The position numbers and the translations under genes were made by a program. Of a DNA stretch of 64,000 nt, positions 27,725-40,188 are shown in pieces. Position 1 is the stretch's first letter. Every line of letters starts with the position of its first letter. Under the pieces are notes generated by a model, which saw only the letters and a program-made list of their open reading frames with translations, made no database searches and was not told where the DNA came from. The stretch is from Bremerella volcania (GTDB lineage: Bacteria > Planctomycetota > Planctomycetia > Pirellulales > Pirellulaceae): positions 682,001 to 746,000 of the forward strand of contig NZ_CP036289.1 in assembly GCF_007748115.1 (NCBI RefSeq). Reading direction: 5' to 3'.

Positions 27725-30151
27725 ATGAAACTTTCCCTACGTGCTTCGACATGCGCGCATCACACGTACATTGCTGGTGTGACGGGTCTGATTCTATTGC
27801 TGACGTCAACCATCGCACTACATGCCGCCGAATCGACCTCGCCCAATGCGGTCCGAAGCTTCCTGGAAAATAGTTGTTACGATTGCCACCAAGGCGATTC
27901 AGCAGAGGCGGCACTCGATCTTGAGAAGCTTTCTTTTGACCTGGGAGATAGCAGCAATCTGCAGCGGTGGGTTCGTATCTACGATCGAGTTCACCAGGGC
28001 GAGATGCCTCCCGCCGATTACGGCGAGGCGGACCCAAAACAGCGCCAAGCATTCCTGGCGGCCACCTTTCATGGACTGACCAATTTTCAAAAGAGCATCC
28101 ATGCCAAGTATGGACGTGTTCGCGGACGCCGTCTGACCCGAAAGCAAATTGAACGCTCGATGCAAGATCTACTGGGCATCGACATTCCGCTATTGGACTA
28201 TCTGCCGGAAGAGCAAAAGACGGAAGGATTCACGACCGTTGCCTCAGGACAAGGGATGTCACATTTTCAGTTGGCTGCTCATCTTGAGACAGTCGATGTG
28301 GCGCTCGATGAGGCGTTTCGCCGCGCACTTAGTCCTGAAGATGAATACGAACGGGACTTCGATGCTCAAGGGGTTGCTCGAACGAGCCCTCAACGACGCT
28401 GCCGCGAGCCGGAAATGCGAAAGGGCAAGGCGGTCATATGGAGTTCAGGCCTAATCTACTACGGCCGTCTGCCGGCCACTACGGCGAAAACCGATGGATG
28501 GTTTGAATTTGAAGTGACCGTTTCCGGGGTCAAGTTGCCAAAGACAGGCGGCGTCTGGTCGACCGTTCGTAGTGGCCCGTGCGTTTCGAGTGCTCCGCTG
28601 CTTGCTAATGTGACAACGTTCGAGGCGATGGAAGAGCCTAAGGTGGTCAAGTTCACGACATGGCTTCCCAAGGGGCACATGCTCGAGATTCGCCCAGGAG
28701 ACACGACCTTAAAGAAGGGACGTTTCGCTGGCGGTCAGGTAGGTGTCGGCGAAGGGGAACCACAAGACCTTCCCGGTATCGCGTTTGATCGCGTGACCAT
28801 GAAACAGATTCACCTGAACGGTGACGACAATCAGGTTCGCGAATTCTTATTTGGTGACTTGAAGGTCGAGCCGCAGAAAGATAAACGTAAGCCATGGAAG
28901 GTGACGAGCTCGAACCCCAAGGCAGACGCGGAACGCCTGCTGACGCGATTTGCCAGCCGTGCCTTCCGGCGTCCGGTTACCTCCGACGAGATGCAGCCGT
29001 ATCTTGCCGAGGTCAATGCAGCGATCGATGGCAAAGCCGATTTTGTCAACGCGATTCGTCTGGGTTACCGTGCGCTCTTGTGCTCGCCTCGGTTTATCTA
29101 TTTTGCGGAAGAACCGGGCTCGCTCGACGATTACGAGATCGCTACTCGCCTCAGCTATCTTCTGACCGGCAGTACGCCGGATGATCAGCTGATGCAGTTG
29201 GCCGCGGCCGGTAAGATGCGTGACACCGAAACTCTGAAGCAGCAAACACGACGGCTGTTGTCCGGCAGCAACGGCACGAAGTTTCTTCACGATTGGGCGG
29301 CCGAATGGCTCGACCTGGATCAGATCGACTTCACCCAGCCTGATTCCAAGCTATACCGGGACTTCGACCCGATCGTCGAACAGGCCATGCTCAACGAAAC
29401 AGAGACCTATCTCGGTGAAATGCTGAAAGAGAATCTCCACGTTTCGCACCTGATAGATTCTGACTTTACCTACCTCAATAGTCGGCTGGCCCGCTACTAT
29501 GGAATTGATGACATCACTGGGGACGAACTGCAACGCATCAAGCTGAAGCCCCAAAGTCGACGTGGCGGTCTGATCACCCAGGGCGCGATCATGAAAGTGA
29601 CCGCCAACGGCTCGAACACCTCGCCGGTGATTCGTGGAGTCTGGGTCTCCGAGCGTTTGCTGGGTGTCGACGTGCCACCGCCACCGAGCAATGTTCCCGC
29701 GGTCGAGCCAGACATCCGCGGTGCCAAGACGATTCGCGAACAGTTGGCCAAGCACCGTAGTCAAGGCGAGTGTGCCAGTTGTCACAAGAAAATCGACCCG
29801 GCCGGATTTGCACTCGAGAATTTTGATCCGACTGGCAAGTGGCGAGACTATTATCCGCAGGTTTCGGGGCGTGGCGTCAAGAATGGTCCTGCGATCGACG
29901 CCAGTTATGAATTGCCCAGCGGGCAGGAGTTCAAAAACATCGAAGGCTTTCAGAAGATCGTGACCAGCCATCCGCATCGGCTCGCCGCCAACGTAGCCGA
30001 ACACCTCTTGGTGTATGGAACGGGGGCGACGATTGAGTTCGCCGATCGACCGCAAGTTGAAACGATCGCCAATAAGGCTGCCGCGGACGGATATGGGTTC
30101 CGCTCGATTATCGAGCACGTTGTCACCAGCGATCTATTCCTAAGCAAATAA
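27725..30151 (+). CDS. DUF1592/DUF1588/DUF1585 planctomycete cytochrome
   Basis: An 808-residue secreted protein. Signal peptide (about 1-34), then an N-terminal c-type heme motif CYDCH (Cys51, Cys54, His55). The family domains follow in the usual order: DUF1587 ([20 protein letters not shown]), DUF1595, DUF1592 (central, [13 protein letters not shown]), DUF1588 with a second heme-like [19 protein letters not shown] motif, and C-terminal DUF1585. The function is not established; these proteins are thought to act in the periplasm with DUF1552 partners. The DUF1552 gene follows 32 nt downstream, supporting one operon. ATG 27725 is chosen for the signal peptide; the longer frame from 27596 has no support. 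Confidence 0.9.
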   Translation: MKLSLRASTCAHHTYIAGVTGLILLLTSTIALHAAESTSPNAVRSFLENSCYDCHQGDSAEAALDLEKLSFDLGDSSNLQRWVRIYDRVHQGEMPPADYGEADPKQRQAFLAATFHGLTNFQKSIHAKYGRVRGRRLTRKQIERSMQDLLGIDIPLLDYLPEEQKTEGFTTVASGQGMSHFQLAAHLETVDVALDEAFRRALSPEDEYERDFDAQGVARTSPQRRCREPEMRKGKAVIWSSGLIYYGRLPATTAKTDGWFEFEVTVSGVKLPKTGGVWSTVRSGPCVSSAPLLANVTTFEAMEEPKVVKFTTWLPKGHMLEIRPGDTTLKKGRFAGGQVGVGEGEPQDLPGIAFDRVTMKQIHLNGDDNQVREFLFGDLKVEPQKDKRKPWKVTSSNPKADAERLLTRFASRAFRRPVTSDEMQPYLAEVNAAIDGKADFVNAIRLGYRALLCSPRFIYFAEEPGSLDDYEIATRLSYLLTGSTPDDQLMQLAAAGKMRDTETLKQQTRRLLSGSNGTKFLHDWAAEWLDLDQIDFTQPDSKLYRDFDPIVEQAMLNETETYLGEMLKENLHVSHLIDSDFTYLNSRLARYYGIDDITGDELQRIKLKPQSRRGGLITQGAIMKVTANGSNTSPVIRGVWVSERLLGVDVPPPPSNVPAVEPDIRGAKTIREQLAKHRSQGECASCHKKIDPAGFALENFDPTGKWRDYYPQVSGRGVKNGPAIDASYELPSGQEFKNIEGFQKIVTSHPHRLAANVAEHLLVYGTGATIEFADRPQVETIANKAAADGYGFRSIIEHVVTSDLFLSK

Positions 30152-30183
30152 CCATCCTCACCAAAAACGGAAAGAGACAAGTC

Positions 30184-31479
30184 ATGTCGCGCCAAGTTCA
30201 TTTCAACTTCGGGAAGAAGCTGAATCGCCGGACCGTCTTGCGTAGCACCGCCGGTGTCGGGATGGCCATTCCATGGCTGAGCGCCATGCAAAAGGCATTT
30301 GCCGGAAGTGAACAGCCAAAGGCCCCCAAGCGGTTCGTCGCGATGACGTTGGGGCTAGGTCTGCATGCCGAGAACCTTAATCCAGAAAAAGCGGGTCGCG
30401 ACTATAAGCCATCGCGGTACTTGGAAAAGCTACAAGATATCCGTGACAAGTACACCGTGGTGTCTGGCACGTCGCACCCCGACGTTTCTGGCGGTCACCG
30501 CGCCGAAGCGAGTCTTCTATCAGCCACCCCAATGGGTAAGGGAGCCCAGGCACGGACGACGATCTCGATTGATCAGTTGTTGGCCAAGCACATGGGACAT
30601 CACACCCGGTTTCCTTCGCTGGTGCTCAGCTCGTCCGGAAACAATAGTCCTTCGTACACAGAAAACGGATCGATGATACCGGCGGAAAGCTCGCCGGCAC
30701 GCTTGTTCATGCAGCTGTTTGTTAACGATTCGCCAGAAGAACAGGCGAAACAACTGCACCGTGCTCGTCAAGGTAAGAGCATCATGGACCTGGTTGCCGA
30801 AGATGCGAAGTCGCTGTCGCGAGAGCTCGGGGCAGGCGACCGAGATCGTCTGGCCGCGTACTTTAATAGCGTTCGGGAACTGGAAAAACGCATGGTCGAG
30901 GCTGAGCAGTGGGCCCACTTACCCAAGCCCAAGATCGATGCGAAGAAGCCCATCGATATCAGTAACCCCAATGACTTCATTGGTCGCCAGCGTCTGATGA
31001 GTGACATGATTCGCTTGGCCCTCTCGACGGACTCGACGCGTTTTGTTTCTTTTCACCTGGGTGGAAGTGGCGGCGTGGTTCCGATTGAAGGGGTCGATGA
31101 AGGTTACCACTCATTGAGTCATCATGGTCTCGATGAAGAAAAGCTGGAGCAACTAGCACTCATTGAGACGGCCATCATTCATGCCTGGGCGGACTTCCTG
31201 CGAGGTCTCGATGGCATTCAGGAAGAAGAGGGCAGTTTGCTCGAGAATACCTCCGTGTTGCTGACGAGTAACCTGGGAAATGCCTCCAGTCACGACAACC
31301 GCAACATGCCTGTTCTGTTTGCTGGTGGTGGATTTAAACATGGCCAGCACTTGGCGTTCGACAAGAAGAACAATTACCCGTTGCCGAACCTATTTCTGTC
31401 GGTACTTCAACAATCGGGTCTGGAAGTCGATCAGTTTGCCACGAGCACCGGGACGATGCGCGGCCTGGAGGCTGCCTGA
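30184..31479 (+). CDS. DUF1552 family Tat-exported protein
   Basis: A 431-residue DUF1552 protein, related to DUF1501 and distantly to the sulfatase/phosphatase fold. The N-terminus has a twin-arginine signal ([19 protein letters not shown]), so a folded protein is exported. Family blocks include [33 protein letters not shown] and the C-terminal [31 protein letters not shown] precedes the ATG. It is encoded right after the DUF1592-type cytochrome, the standard pairing in planctomycetes. It converges with the minus-strand gene at 31486 across only 6 nt. The biochemical role is unknown; involvement in extracellular polymer use is inferred from context. Confidence 0.9.
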   Translation: MSRQVHFNFGKKLNRRTVLRSTAGVGMAIPWLSAMQKAFAGSEQPKAPKRFVAMTLGLGLHAENLNPEKAGRDYKPSRYLEKLQDIRDKYTVVSGTSHPDVSGGHRAEASLLSATPMGKGAQARTTISIDQLLAKHMGHHTRFPSLVLSSSGNNSPSYTENGSMIPAESSPARLFMQLFVNDSPEEQAKQLHRARQGKSIMDLVAEDAKSLSRELGAGDRDRLAAYFNSVRELEKRMVEAEQWAHLPKPKIDAKKPIDISNPNDFIGRQRLMSDMIRLALSTDSTRFVSFHLGGSGGVVPIEGVDEGYHSLSHHGLDEEKLEQLALIETAIIHAWADFLRGLDGIQEEEGSLLENTSVLLTSNLGNASSHDNRNMPVLFAGGGFKHGQHLAFDKKNNYPLPNLFLSVLQQSGLEVDQFATSTGTMRGLEAA

Positions 31480-31485
31480 CTTCCG

Positions 31486-32004
31486 TCAGGTAGCGTGAGG
31501 CTTCGAGACGACCAATTCCCACGGATCTTTCTCACCGCACTTGGTGATCATTGAAGGGAAGCCTTTGTCGAGCGCCTCTCGCCACTGGGCAGGGATTTGC
31601 CCTGCGACCGTCGAAAGCTTGGGGCTGCATGGTTTTGATTCGGCTTCGATCAAAAAGAAAACGACCGGTGGGCTCGTCATCCACTGGTCAAAATGATCGG
31701 CGACCCTTTGGGTCAGATCTTCATCGGCTTCAGGGAAAGGATTGTCTGCGACAAAGACAATCTCGAACGGTTTCATCATCTTGCCCCATAGCCGATCACA
31801 GCCACGTTGAAGGACGCCTGAAAGCCGATGGCGGAGAAAGCTGGCTTGCTCGTCGAAGGATTCTCCAATGTAAGGAGACAAGTCTCCTTCTTGAGAGCAG
31901 AGCAGGGGGGTGGTGGTGCCTTCCTGGTCGATGCCGGCGACGTACCAACGGAGTGTGGCCGTTTCGATAAGCACGGTTAGAAGTACGGGTTGTTTGTTAG
32001 GCAA
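31486..32004 (-). CDS. unknown small protein in a two-component cluster
   Basis: A 172-residue soluble protein that I do not recognise. It has no signal or membrane segment. The N-terminal half looks like alternating strands and helices (VLLTVLIETATLRWYVAGID, then EIVFVADNPFP). Five nucleotides separate its start from the stop of the response regulator gene upstream, so it is very likely co-transcribed with the two-component genes. A role as an accessory or output protein of that signalling cluster is possible but unproven. It converges with the DUF1552 gene. Confidence 0.75.
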   Translation of the reverse strand: MPNKQPVLLTVLIETATLRWYVAGIDQEGTTTPLLCSQEGDLSPYIGESFDEQASFLRHRLSGVLQRGCDRLWGKMMKPFEIVFVADNPFPEADEDLTQRVADHFDQWMTSPPVVFFLIEAESKPCSPKLSTVAGQIPAQWREALDKGFPSMITKCGEKDPWELVVSKPHAT

Positions 32005-32009
32005 GGGCG

Positions 32010-32576
32010 CTAGTCTCCAGCGGCAGGCTTACAGGTATCGTTGGTCAAATCCTCCAGCAGGTTCCCAGATTGATGGAACTGCTGAAGTAGGTCAGGGTCG
32101 ACCTGGTGACCATCGTTGCCTAGGCGAAGCTGCTGTGAAATCTGTTGACCCATCGAGACGTATCGCTGTATCTCATGCATCAGTTTCTGGTGGGCTGCTT
32201 CCTTCTCGTAAACTTCAGCCGCTTCGGTCAGCAAGTCAATCAGATCGTCAGGATCCCAAGGCTTGGTAACGTAACGGTAGAGGCCGCCGGTATTGATGGC
32301 TTCGACGACCGACTTGATATCGGCATATCCGGTGAACAAGATGCGAGTCGTGTTGGGGAATCGACGGCAGCAGTGTCGTGCCAGTTCGGCGCCTGTCATT
32401 TCTGGCATCCGCTGGTCGGTCATCAGCACGGCAATGGAGTGCTCGGCCATGATCTGCAGAGCTTCTTCTCCGGACTGAGCCGTGTGCACCGTGAATTGGC
32501 GCCGCAACAAGCCAATGAGGGAATGCAAGATGTCCGGTTCATCGTCGACCAACAGAATTGCTGGCTTAGCTTTCAT
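32010..32576 (-). CDS. response regulator, receiver domain with C-terminal helix region
   Basis: A 188-residue protein. Residues 1-125 form a receiver domain with the acidic pocket DDEPD, phospho-acceptor Asp54 (TDQRMP) and the conserved KPWD lysine near 105. The tail is helical (YEKEAAHQKLMHEIQRYVSM) and holds no DNA-binding, HD or GGDEF domain, so it probably acts through protein contacts. GGGAGG precedes ATG 32576. The start lies 11 nt inside the end of the hybrid kinase gene at 32566-33810, so the two are coupled. It is probably the partner of that kinase. Confidence 0.9.
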   Translation of the reverse strand: MKAKPAILLVDDEPDILHSLIGLLRRQFTVHTAQSGEEALQIMAEHSIAVLMTDQRMPEMTGAELARHCCRRFPNTTRILFTGYADIKSVVEAINTGGLYRYVTKPWDPDDLIDLLTEAAEVYEKEAAHQKLMHEIQRYVSMGQQISQQLRLGNDGHQVDPDLLQQFHQSGNLLEDLTNDTCKPAAGD

Positions 32577-33810
32577 GACTACCTCCCGGTGATTGATTAT
32601 CGAGCGGTCGTACGGGCAATTGTACACTAAAAGTGGTGCCGCGGCCCAATTGGCTGCGGACTTGAATCGATCCGCCATGGTCCCGAACAATTCCATAGCT
32701 GACCGCGAGCCCTAAGCCTTGGCCGCTACCCACGGCACGAGTTGTGAAAAAAGGCTCAAAAATATGGGCCAAATCGCTTCCTGACATGCCACATCCATAG
32801 TCCTGGACGTCAATTTGGACACCTTCGTCGCAGCGTGAGGAACTGAGAGTGACTTTTCCACCGACGTCACTGGCTTGAATCGCGTTCAAAAGCAAGTGGT
32901 GAAGTACTTGTTGTATTTTGACCGGTTCGCAGAGAATCGAAGGAACGTCTCCGGGGTCGACGATTAGTTCGATTTGTCGAGCCTCGATCTCATGGTGCAG
33001 CACTTGCGAGACGGCGAATAAGGCCGCGTTGACGTCCATATGATCGAGCTCCGCCTCATCCAAACGGGCGAAGGAACGCAAGTTCTGGACGATGTCCCGG
33101 ACTCTTTGGAGACCGGTTAACGAGCGATTGAACAACTCTGGCGACTCGTCTCGAATCCATTGGTAGTCGCACTCTTCTTCCAGTTCGGCCGCCTTCTTGG
33201 CTAATTCCGGATCAATTTGGGCGATCTTCTCATGAATCGAACGGTACATATCCAAGAGTTCCAGCGCCGAAGAGACGTCCCGCTTGAGTACCGCCAGGTT
33301 GTTGGCTACCAGGGCGATTGGATTGTTAATCTCGTGGGCCATGCCGGCAGCCATTTGGCCTAAGCTTGCCAACTTCTCACTCTGCACCAGGGCGGCTTGG
33401 GTTTCACGCAGTTGACGATTCTGCTCGGCCAGTTCTTGTTCCAGACGAACAATACGCTCTCCCTCGCGAAGCCGGACACGCAGTTCATTGTGGTCGACTG
33501 GTTTGACCAGAAAGTCATCCGCTCCGGCTTCCATGCCGACGACAAGATCTTCCTTTTCGCTCTTGGCGGTCAGCAAGATGATGTAAACATAGAACGGCAG
33601 ATTGGCCGAACGAATCCGACGTATCAGATCCAAACCGTCCATCTCCGGCATAACCCAATCGGTGAGCACCATACGAAAGGGTTCGGCCTCAAATGCCTCC
33701 CAGGCCTGAGCACCGTTTTCGACTTCCGTGACTTCGTACTTCCAGCCTTCGAGCGCCCGGACGAGAATCCGTCGCATCATCATTCCATCTTCGGCAACAA
33801 GTACTCTCAT
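32566..33810 (-). CDS. hybrid response regulator/histidine kinase
   Basis: A 414-residue soluble protein. An N-terminal receiver domain (1-120, phospho-acceptor Asp51 in TDWVMPEMDG, Lys103 in LVKP) is linked by a coiled coil (VRLEQELAEQNRQLRETQ) to a histidine kinase. The dimerisation domain holds the phospho-accepting His159 in MAHEINNP; the ATPase domain carries the N box, the G1 box DYGCGMSG and the G2 box GSGQGLGLAVSYG. No membrane segment is present, so the signal probably arrives by phosphotransfer to the receiver from another kinase, most simply the large membrane kinase encoded just upstream. It overlaps the response regulator gene by 11 nt. Confidence 0.92.
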   Translation of the reverse strand: MRVLVAEDGMMMRRILVRALEGWKYEVTEVENGAQAWEAFEAEPFRMVLTDWVMPEMDGLDLIRRIRSANLPFYVYIILLTAKSEKEDLVVGMEAGADDFLVKPVDHNELRVRLREGERIVRLEQELAEQNRQLRETQAALVQSEKLASLGQMAAGMAHEINNPIALVANNLAVLKRDVSSALELLDMYRSIHEKIAQIDPELAKKAAELEEECDYQWIRDESPELFNRSLTGLQRVRDIVQNLRSFARLDEAELDHMDVNAALFAVSQVLHHEIEARQIELIVDPGDVPSILCEPVKIQQVLHHLLLNAIQASDVGGKVTLSSSRCDEGVQIDVQDYGCGMSGSDLAHIFEPFFTTRAVGSGQGLGLAVSYGIVRDHGGSIQVRSQLGRGTTFSVQLPVRPLDNQSPGGSHES

Positions 33811-33941
33811 GCAATTCTCGTCTCAACAGTCCCTGGTCCATCTTCCTGGGTTCAATGACAAACGCAATCGTCTTCTGGTGGGTTTTCATCGCTCGCATCA
33901 GAAATCAGGCGGCGTCTGCAGGATGCGGCGTGAAATCGGTT

Positions 33942-37145
<3,204 letters not shown>

Positions 37146-37497
37146 GCAGTAGTCAGACAAGTCGTTGGGAGAGAATAGTCACACAATCTCGCAGATAGGA
37201 AATCGTGATACGCGACATCCAAGAGCCTGTATTAATTTAAGGCAGAAGAGATGAAGCTGGCAACGTCCGAGCGGTCTCAGGCAACAGATAATCCCAAGTC
37301 ATGGGAAACTTCGGCGACTGCCAGTTGACACCGCTTTGCCAGGTGATAGGGCCACGAGCTTCCAACGGACGGTGAAGTCTTCCCTTTTCTCGGACCTTTC
37401 CTGATCGTTGAAGTCGTTCTTTTCGTTCAGCGATGATTGAAGGCTCGACGGAGCAAAATGGAAAAGCCTTCGATTGGGATTGAGCGAGAGGAGATGG
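37146..37497. other. intergenic region of about 350 nt
   Basis: No gene is supported. It must hold the promoter of the large kinase gene and the end of the lipoprotein transcript, both on the minus strand. I see one weak inverted repeat (GAAGGCT/AGCCTTC around 37440) but no convincing terminator. Confidence 0.35.
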
Positions 37498-37935
37498 CTA
37501 TTTCCGCTTAGAGGCCGATGCCGGGACATCCAGATCTTCGACATGATCGGCTTTCGGGAAGTTGAGCTTGATTTCGTAGTCACGAAAAATGACTTGTCCG
37601 TCGGGAAACAGGCCATCTTCATCATTGGGTGGCTGGATTCCGTCGTATCCCTCGATTCTTATGATGTAGGGGCCACCGACGATACCGAAGCGAGATTCTT
37701 CAGTATCGTACTTTCCATCTTCGATCGTCGCGGTTCCCTGGGGACCTTGGTTTCCCTGAGAAGCATCTGGGGTGAAGTAGATCTTACCGGCAGGAAGCGG
37801 TTTACCATCGAATTGGACCTGTCCACGAACATGAAAGGCGGTTGCACTTTCATTGTTGCCGGAACAGCCTGTCAGTCCCGCGAGCAATGCGGCCGCGAAG
37901 ATGAGGAAACGAAGGGAGCAGCAGGATTGGGGCAT
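37498..37935 (-). CDS. small lipoprotein partner of DUF1559
   Basis: A 145-residue lipoprotein. The signal peptide ends in the lipobox LTGC (Cys24). The mature protein starts FHVRGQVQFDGKPLPAGKIYFTPD, the usual beta-sandwich of planctomycete carboxypeptidase-regulatory-like lipoproteins, and continues with an acidic domain. I chose ATG 37935 because it starts the signal peptide; the frame extends about 100 codons into the DUF1559 gene but is not coding there. It sits 43 nt after the DUF1559 gene, the same arrangement as at 18196-19576. It probably sits in an envelope membrane; its function is unknown. Confidence 0.85.
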   Translation of the reverse strand: MPQSCCSLRFLIFAAALLAGLTGCSGNNESATAFHVRGQVQFDGKPLPAGKIYFTPDASQGNQGPQGTATIEDGKYDTEESRFGIVGGPYIIRIEGYDGIQPPNDEDGLFPDGQVIFRDYEIKLNFPKADHVEDLDVPASASKRK

Positions 37936-37978
37936 TATGAATGCTTTCACGGTTCGGTTAACACTCTGAGACTCAAGG

Positions 37979-38866
37979 TTATTGGCCACTGGTCTCGCCG
38001 CCGGATTTACTCGCCGCAGATTGATAGACTTCGAAGTCGATCGTTTCCGGAACGAATCGAACCGAAGCATCCGACATCGTGAACATGACCCCGCCTGGAT
38101 GTTCGCTGCTGAAACTGATGTTGTTGAAGTTTCCGCCGGACTCGTTCTGGAGGCCAATGCCGTAGCGAATGTTCTTGGATGCAGCCATGCCGTTGCCATA
38201 AACACCGCGAACCCAACTGGCATAGCTACCGTTCTCTCCCCCAATCTCGCTCAGTGCGTAGGTGTTGGATAACCCATCCGTTGCGTCTCGGAACCTGACG
38301 CTCTTATCTAGCATCATCATTCCCCCTTCGCAGAAACCACCATGCCCCGAAGGGTTGGGTTCATGGGGATAGGCAGTGCCGGAAACGGGATTCGTGCCGT
38401 AGGGCCCCATGACGCCATAGTAGTGAGTTGTGTAGGTCTTGCGTCCATCGCCCAGCGTACTGCTGCCGTGAGTGGTCAGCAGGCGTGGGGAACTGGGGCA
38501 CATGAACATGTCGATTTCCAACAAACCATGGATGTTTTTGTTGGGACCTTCCTTGTTGGTACCGGCATTCCAGGCACCCGCGTTGAAATTGAACTGGTCA
38601 TGCAGGGCCCCCTGTTCGATGAACGGAAGAATAAAAGAGTGCCAACCAAGGGTGTTGTCGTTAAGCGCCCCTGGTGGAAGCGTTCCAAACGTATCGTGAT
38701 AGTTGTGTAGCCCCAACGCGAGCTGCTTCATGTTATTGGAGCACTGCATCCGGCGAGCCGCTTCGCGTGCTTGCTGCACGGCGGGCAACAAAAGTGCAAT
38801 CAAAACTCCGATGATCGCGATCACCACAAGGAGTTCGACGAGTGTAAATCCGGTTCGTTTTTGCAT
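37979..38866 (-). CDS. DUF1559 pilin-like protein
   Basis: A 295-residue DUF1559 protein. It has a short basic leader and the prepilin-type segment [34 protein letters not shown], expected to be cleaved before Phe7 by a prepilin peptidase. Later blocks are the typical [30 protein letters not shown] and [20 protein letters not shown] near the C-terminus. It forms a two-gene unit with the lipoprotein at 37498-37935. It is probably a surface or envelope fibre component; family function is unproven. No copy of the 30-nt ECF-type element was found upstream. Confidence 0.9.
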   Translation of the reverse strand: MQKRTGFTLVELLVVIAIIGVLIALLLPAVQQAREAARRMQCSNNMKQLALGLHNYHDTFGTLPPGALNDNTLGWHSFILPFIEQGALHDQFNFNAGAWNAGTNKEGPNKNIHGLLEIDMFMCPSSPRLLTTHGSSTLGDGRKTYTTHYYGVMGPYGTNPVSGTAYPHEPNPSGHGGFCEGGMMMLDKSVRFRDATDGLSNTYALSEIGGENGSYASWVRGVYGNGMAASKNIRYGIGLQNESGGNFNNISFSSEHPGGVMFTMSDASVRFVPETIDFEVYQSAASKSGGETSGQ

Positions 38867-38930
38867 GACGCAGCCTCTTAGGGGATGATTAGAAAAGATA
38901 GCGGAGAAGTAATGTATCCTGATCGCGTGA

Positions 38931-40001
38931 CTACGTAGGGGGATTGCTCAATTGAACATCGAGGCGCCGGACGGCAATTTCGGGGGCATTTCCCTGAGCT
39001 TGTTCGACTAAGATTTCCGCTAGTTTCGCCCCGATTGATTCTGAAGAATCAACCGTACGTATTGTTGCCCAAGGAAGCTTGGCCTGGTTCCGGCTATAGA
39101 CGTCGGAAACGACGATTGGCGTCGCTTGAATTCTTTTCTGTTTGGAGGCCTTGATTGTCTTGGAGGCCGATTCAGCGAGGGGTTGTGAACGGCAGATGAG
39201 CCCATTGGCACCTTGCTGGTGAAGAAGGTCACGCGTGGCATGCTGGACGGCCTGATCATCCGTCGGCAAAAAACGGATCGTCAGGTCGCTTGGCGTCAGT
39301 CCCAACTCGGCGGCAGTCCGCCAGATCGAATCCAGAAATGGGTGGTCGCCTGGGAGGACCTGGCTACGCATGAGCACGCCCAGCTTTTTCACGCCTTGCT
39401 CGATCAGTGACGTAGTGAGCAACCTGCCTGCAGCAATATGATCACGATCGACTGACGGCAGCGCTTGAATTGAAGGAAATCGCGAACCGAAAATGACCGT
39501 CGGAAGGCCACTCGCTTGAAACAGCCGCTGCGAGGTAAGGGAAGAGCGGGCCAGGACGAACCCCTCGGCCTGCTGCGAACGGGCCGTCTTGGCGATCAGT
39601 TCGGAAACCCATGCCGTATCATCACTACCGGGAAGGTGATTGAATTCGATCTCAGCATGGGGAAGCACGCTTTGAATTCCAACGATCACCCCATCGGCCA
39701 TCATGCCCTCGGTGGCGAGATACGTGTTGTTGACGACAAGATGCACACGATCGATGGTCCGCTGCGTTTCCCCGTGAATGCCATCGGCGACGAACGTCCC
39801 TCTTTTTTGCCGTCGACTCAGGACATTCCGCTGGACAAGCAACTGCATAGCGCGATTGGCGGACGTGGTGCTAACGCCGAGCATGCGTGCGGCATCGGCG
39901 GTACCCAGATAGGGGTCGCCCGATTGAAGGCCGCGACCGGCGATATCGGCCATGATCTGTTCGGCCAACTGAATTACGCGAGGTGTGGTTGAACTGTCCA
40001 T
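38931..40001 (-). CDS. GntR/LacI-type transcriptional regulator with sugar-binding domain
   Basis: A 356-residue regulator. The N-terminal ~70 residues form a GntR-like winged helix ([38 protein letters not shown]). The remainder matches a LacI/periplasmic-binding-protein fold ([51 protein letters not shown]), so it likely binds a sugar or sugar derivative. It is divergent from the sialidase gene, with 187 nt between starts. Three AATATTT motifs in that gap are candidate operators. By position it probably controls the sialidase/nanA unit, perhaps in response to a sialic-acid-related ligand; both statements are inference. Confidence 0.88.
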   Translation of the reverse strand: MDSSTTPRVIQLAEQIMADIAGRGLQSGDPYLGTADAARMLGVSTTSANRAMQLLVQRNVLSRRQKRGTFVADGIHGETQRTIDRVHLVVNNTYLATEGMMADGVIVGIQSVLPHAEIEFNHLPGSDDTAWVSELIAKTARSQQAEGFVLARSSLTSQRLFQASGLPTVIFGSRFPSIQALPSVDRDHIAAGRLLTTSLIEQGVKKLGVLMRSQVLPGDHPFLDSIWRTAAELGLTPSDLTIRFLPTDDQAVQHATRDLLHQQGANGLICRSQPLAESASKTIKASKQKRIQATPIVVSDVYSRNQAKLPWATIRTVDSSESIGAKLAEILVEQAQGNAPEIAVRRLDVQLSNPPT

Positions 40002-40034
40002 GCTTCTAAGATTATCGCCGAGTTCGAGGATTGC

Positions 40035-40087
40035 AATATTTATTTCCCTAAATCACCAGAATATTTCTATGTGGATTGAAAATATTT
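40035..40087. promoter_or_regulatory. candidate operator: three AATATTT repeats
   Basis: AATATTT occurs at 40035-40041, 40060-40066 and 40081-40087, spaced 25 and 21 nt, roughly two helical turns apart. The last copy is part of the palindrome AAATATTT. They lie between the divergent regulator and sialidase genes. Operator function is inferred from position. Confidence 0.35.
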
Positions 40088-40188
40088 ATCTGGGACACTA
40101 GATTGTTCTAAGGTGGCGAAATGTCACCAACCAGAGATTGCCTCTGTATTCCTGCCATTTCCTTTCCTTCTTCGAGATCCTTCCGCCC

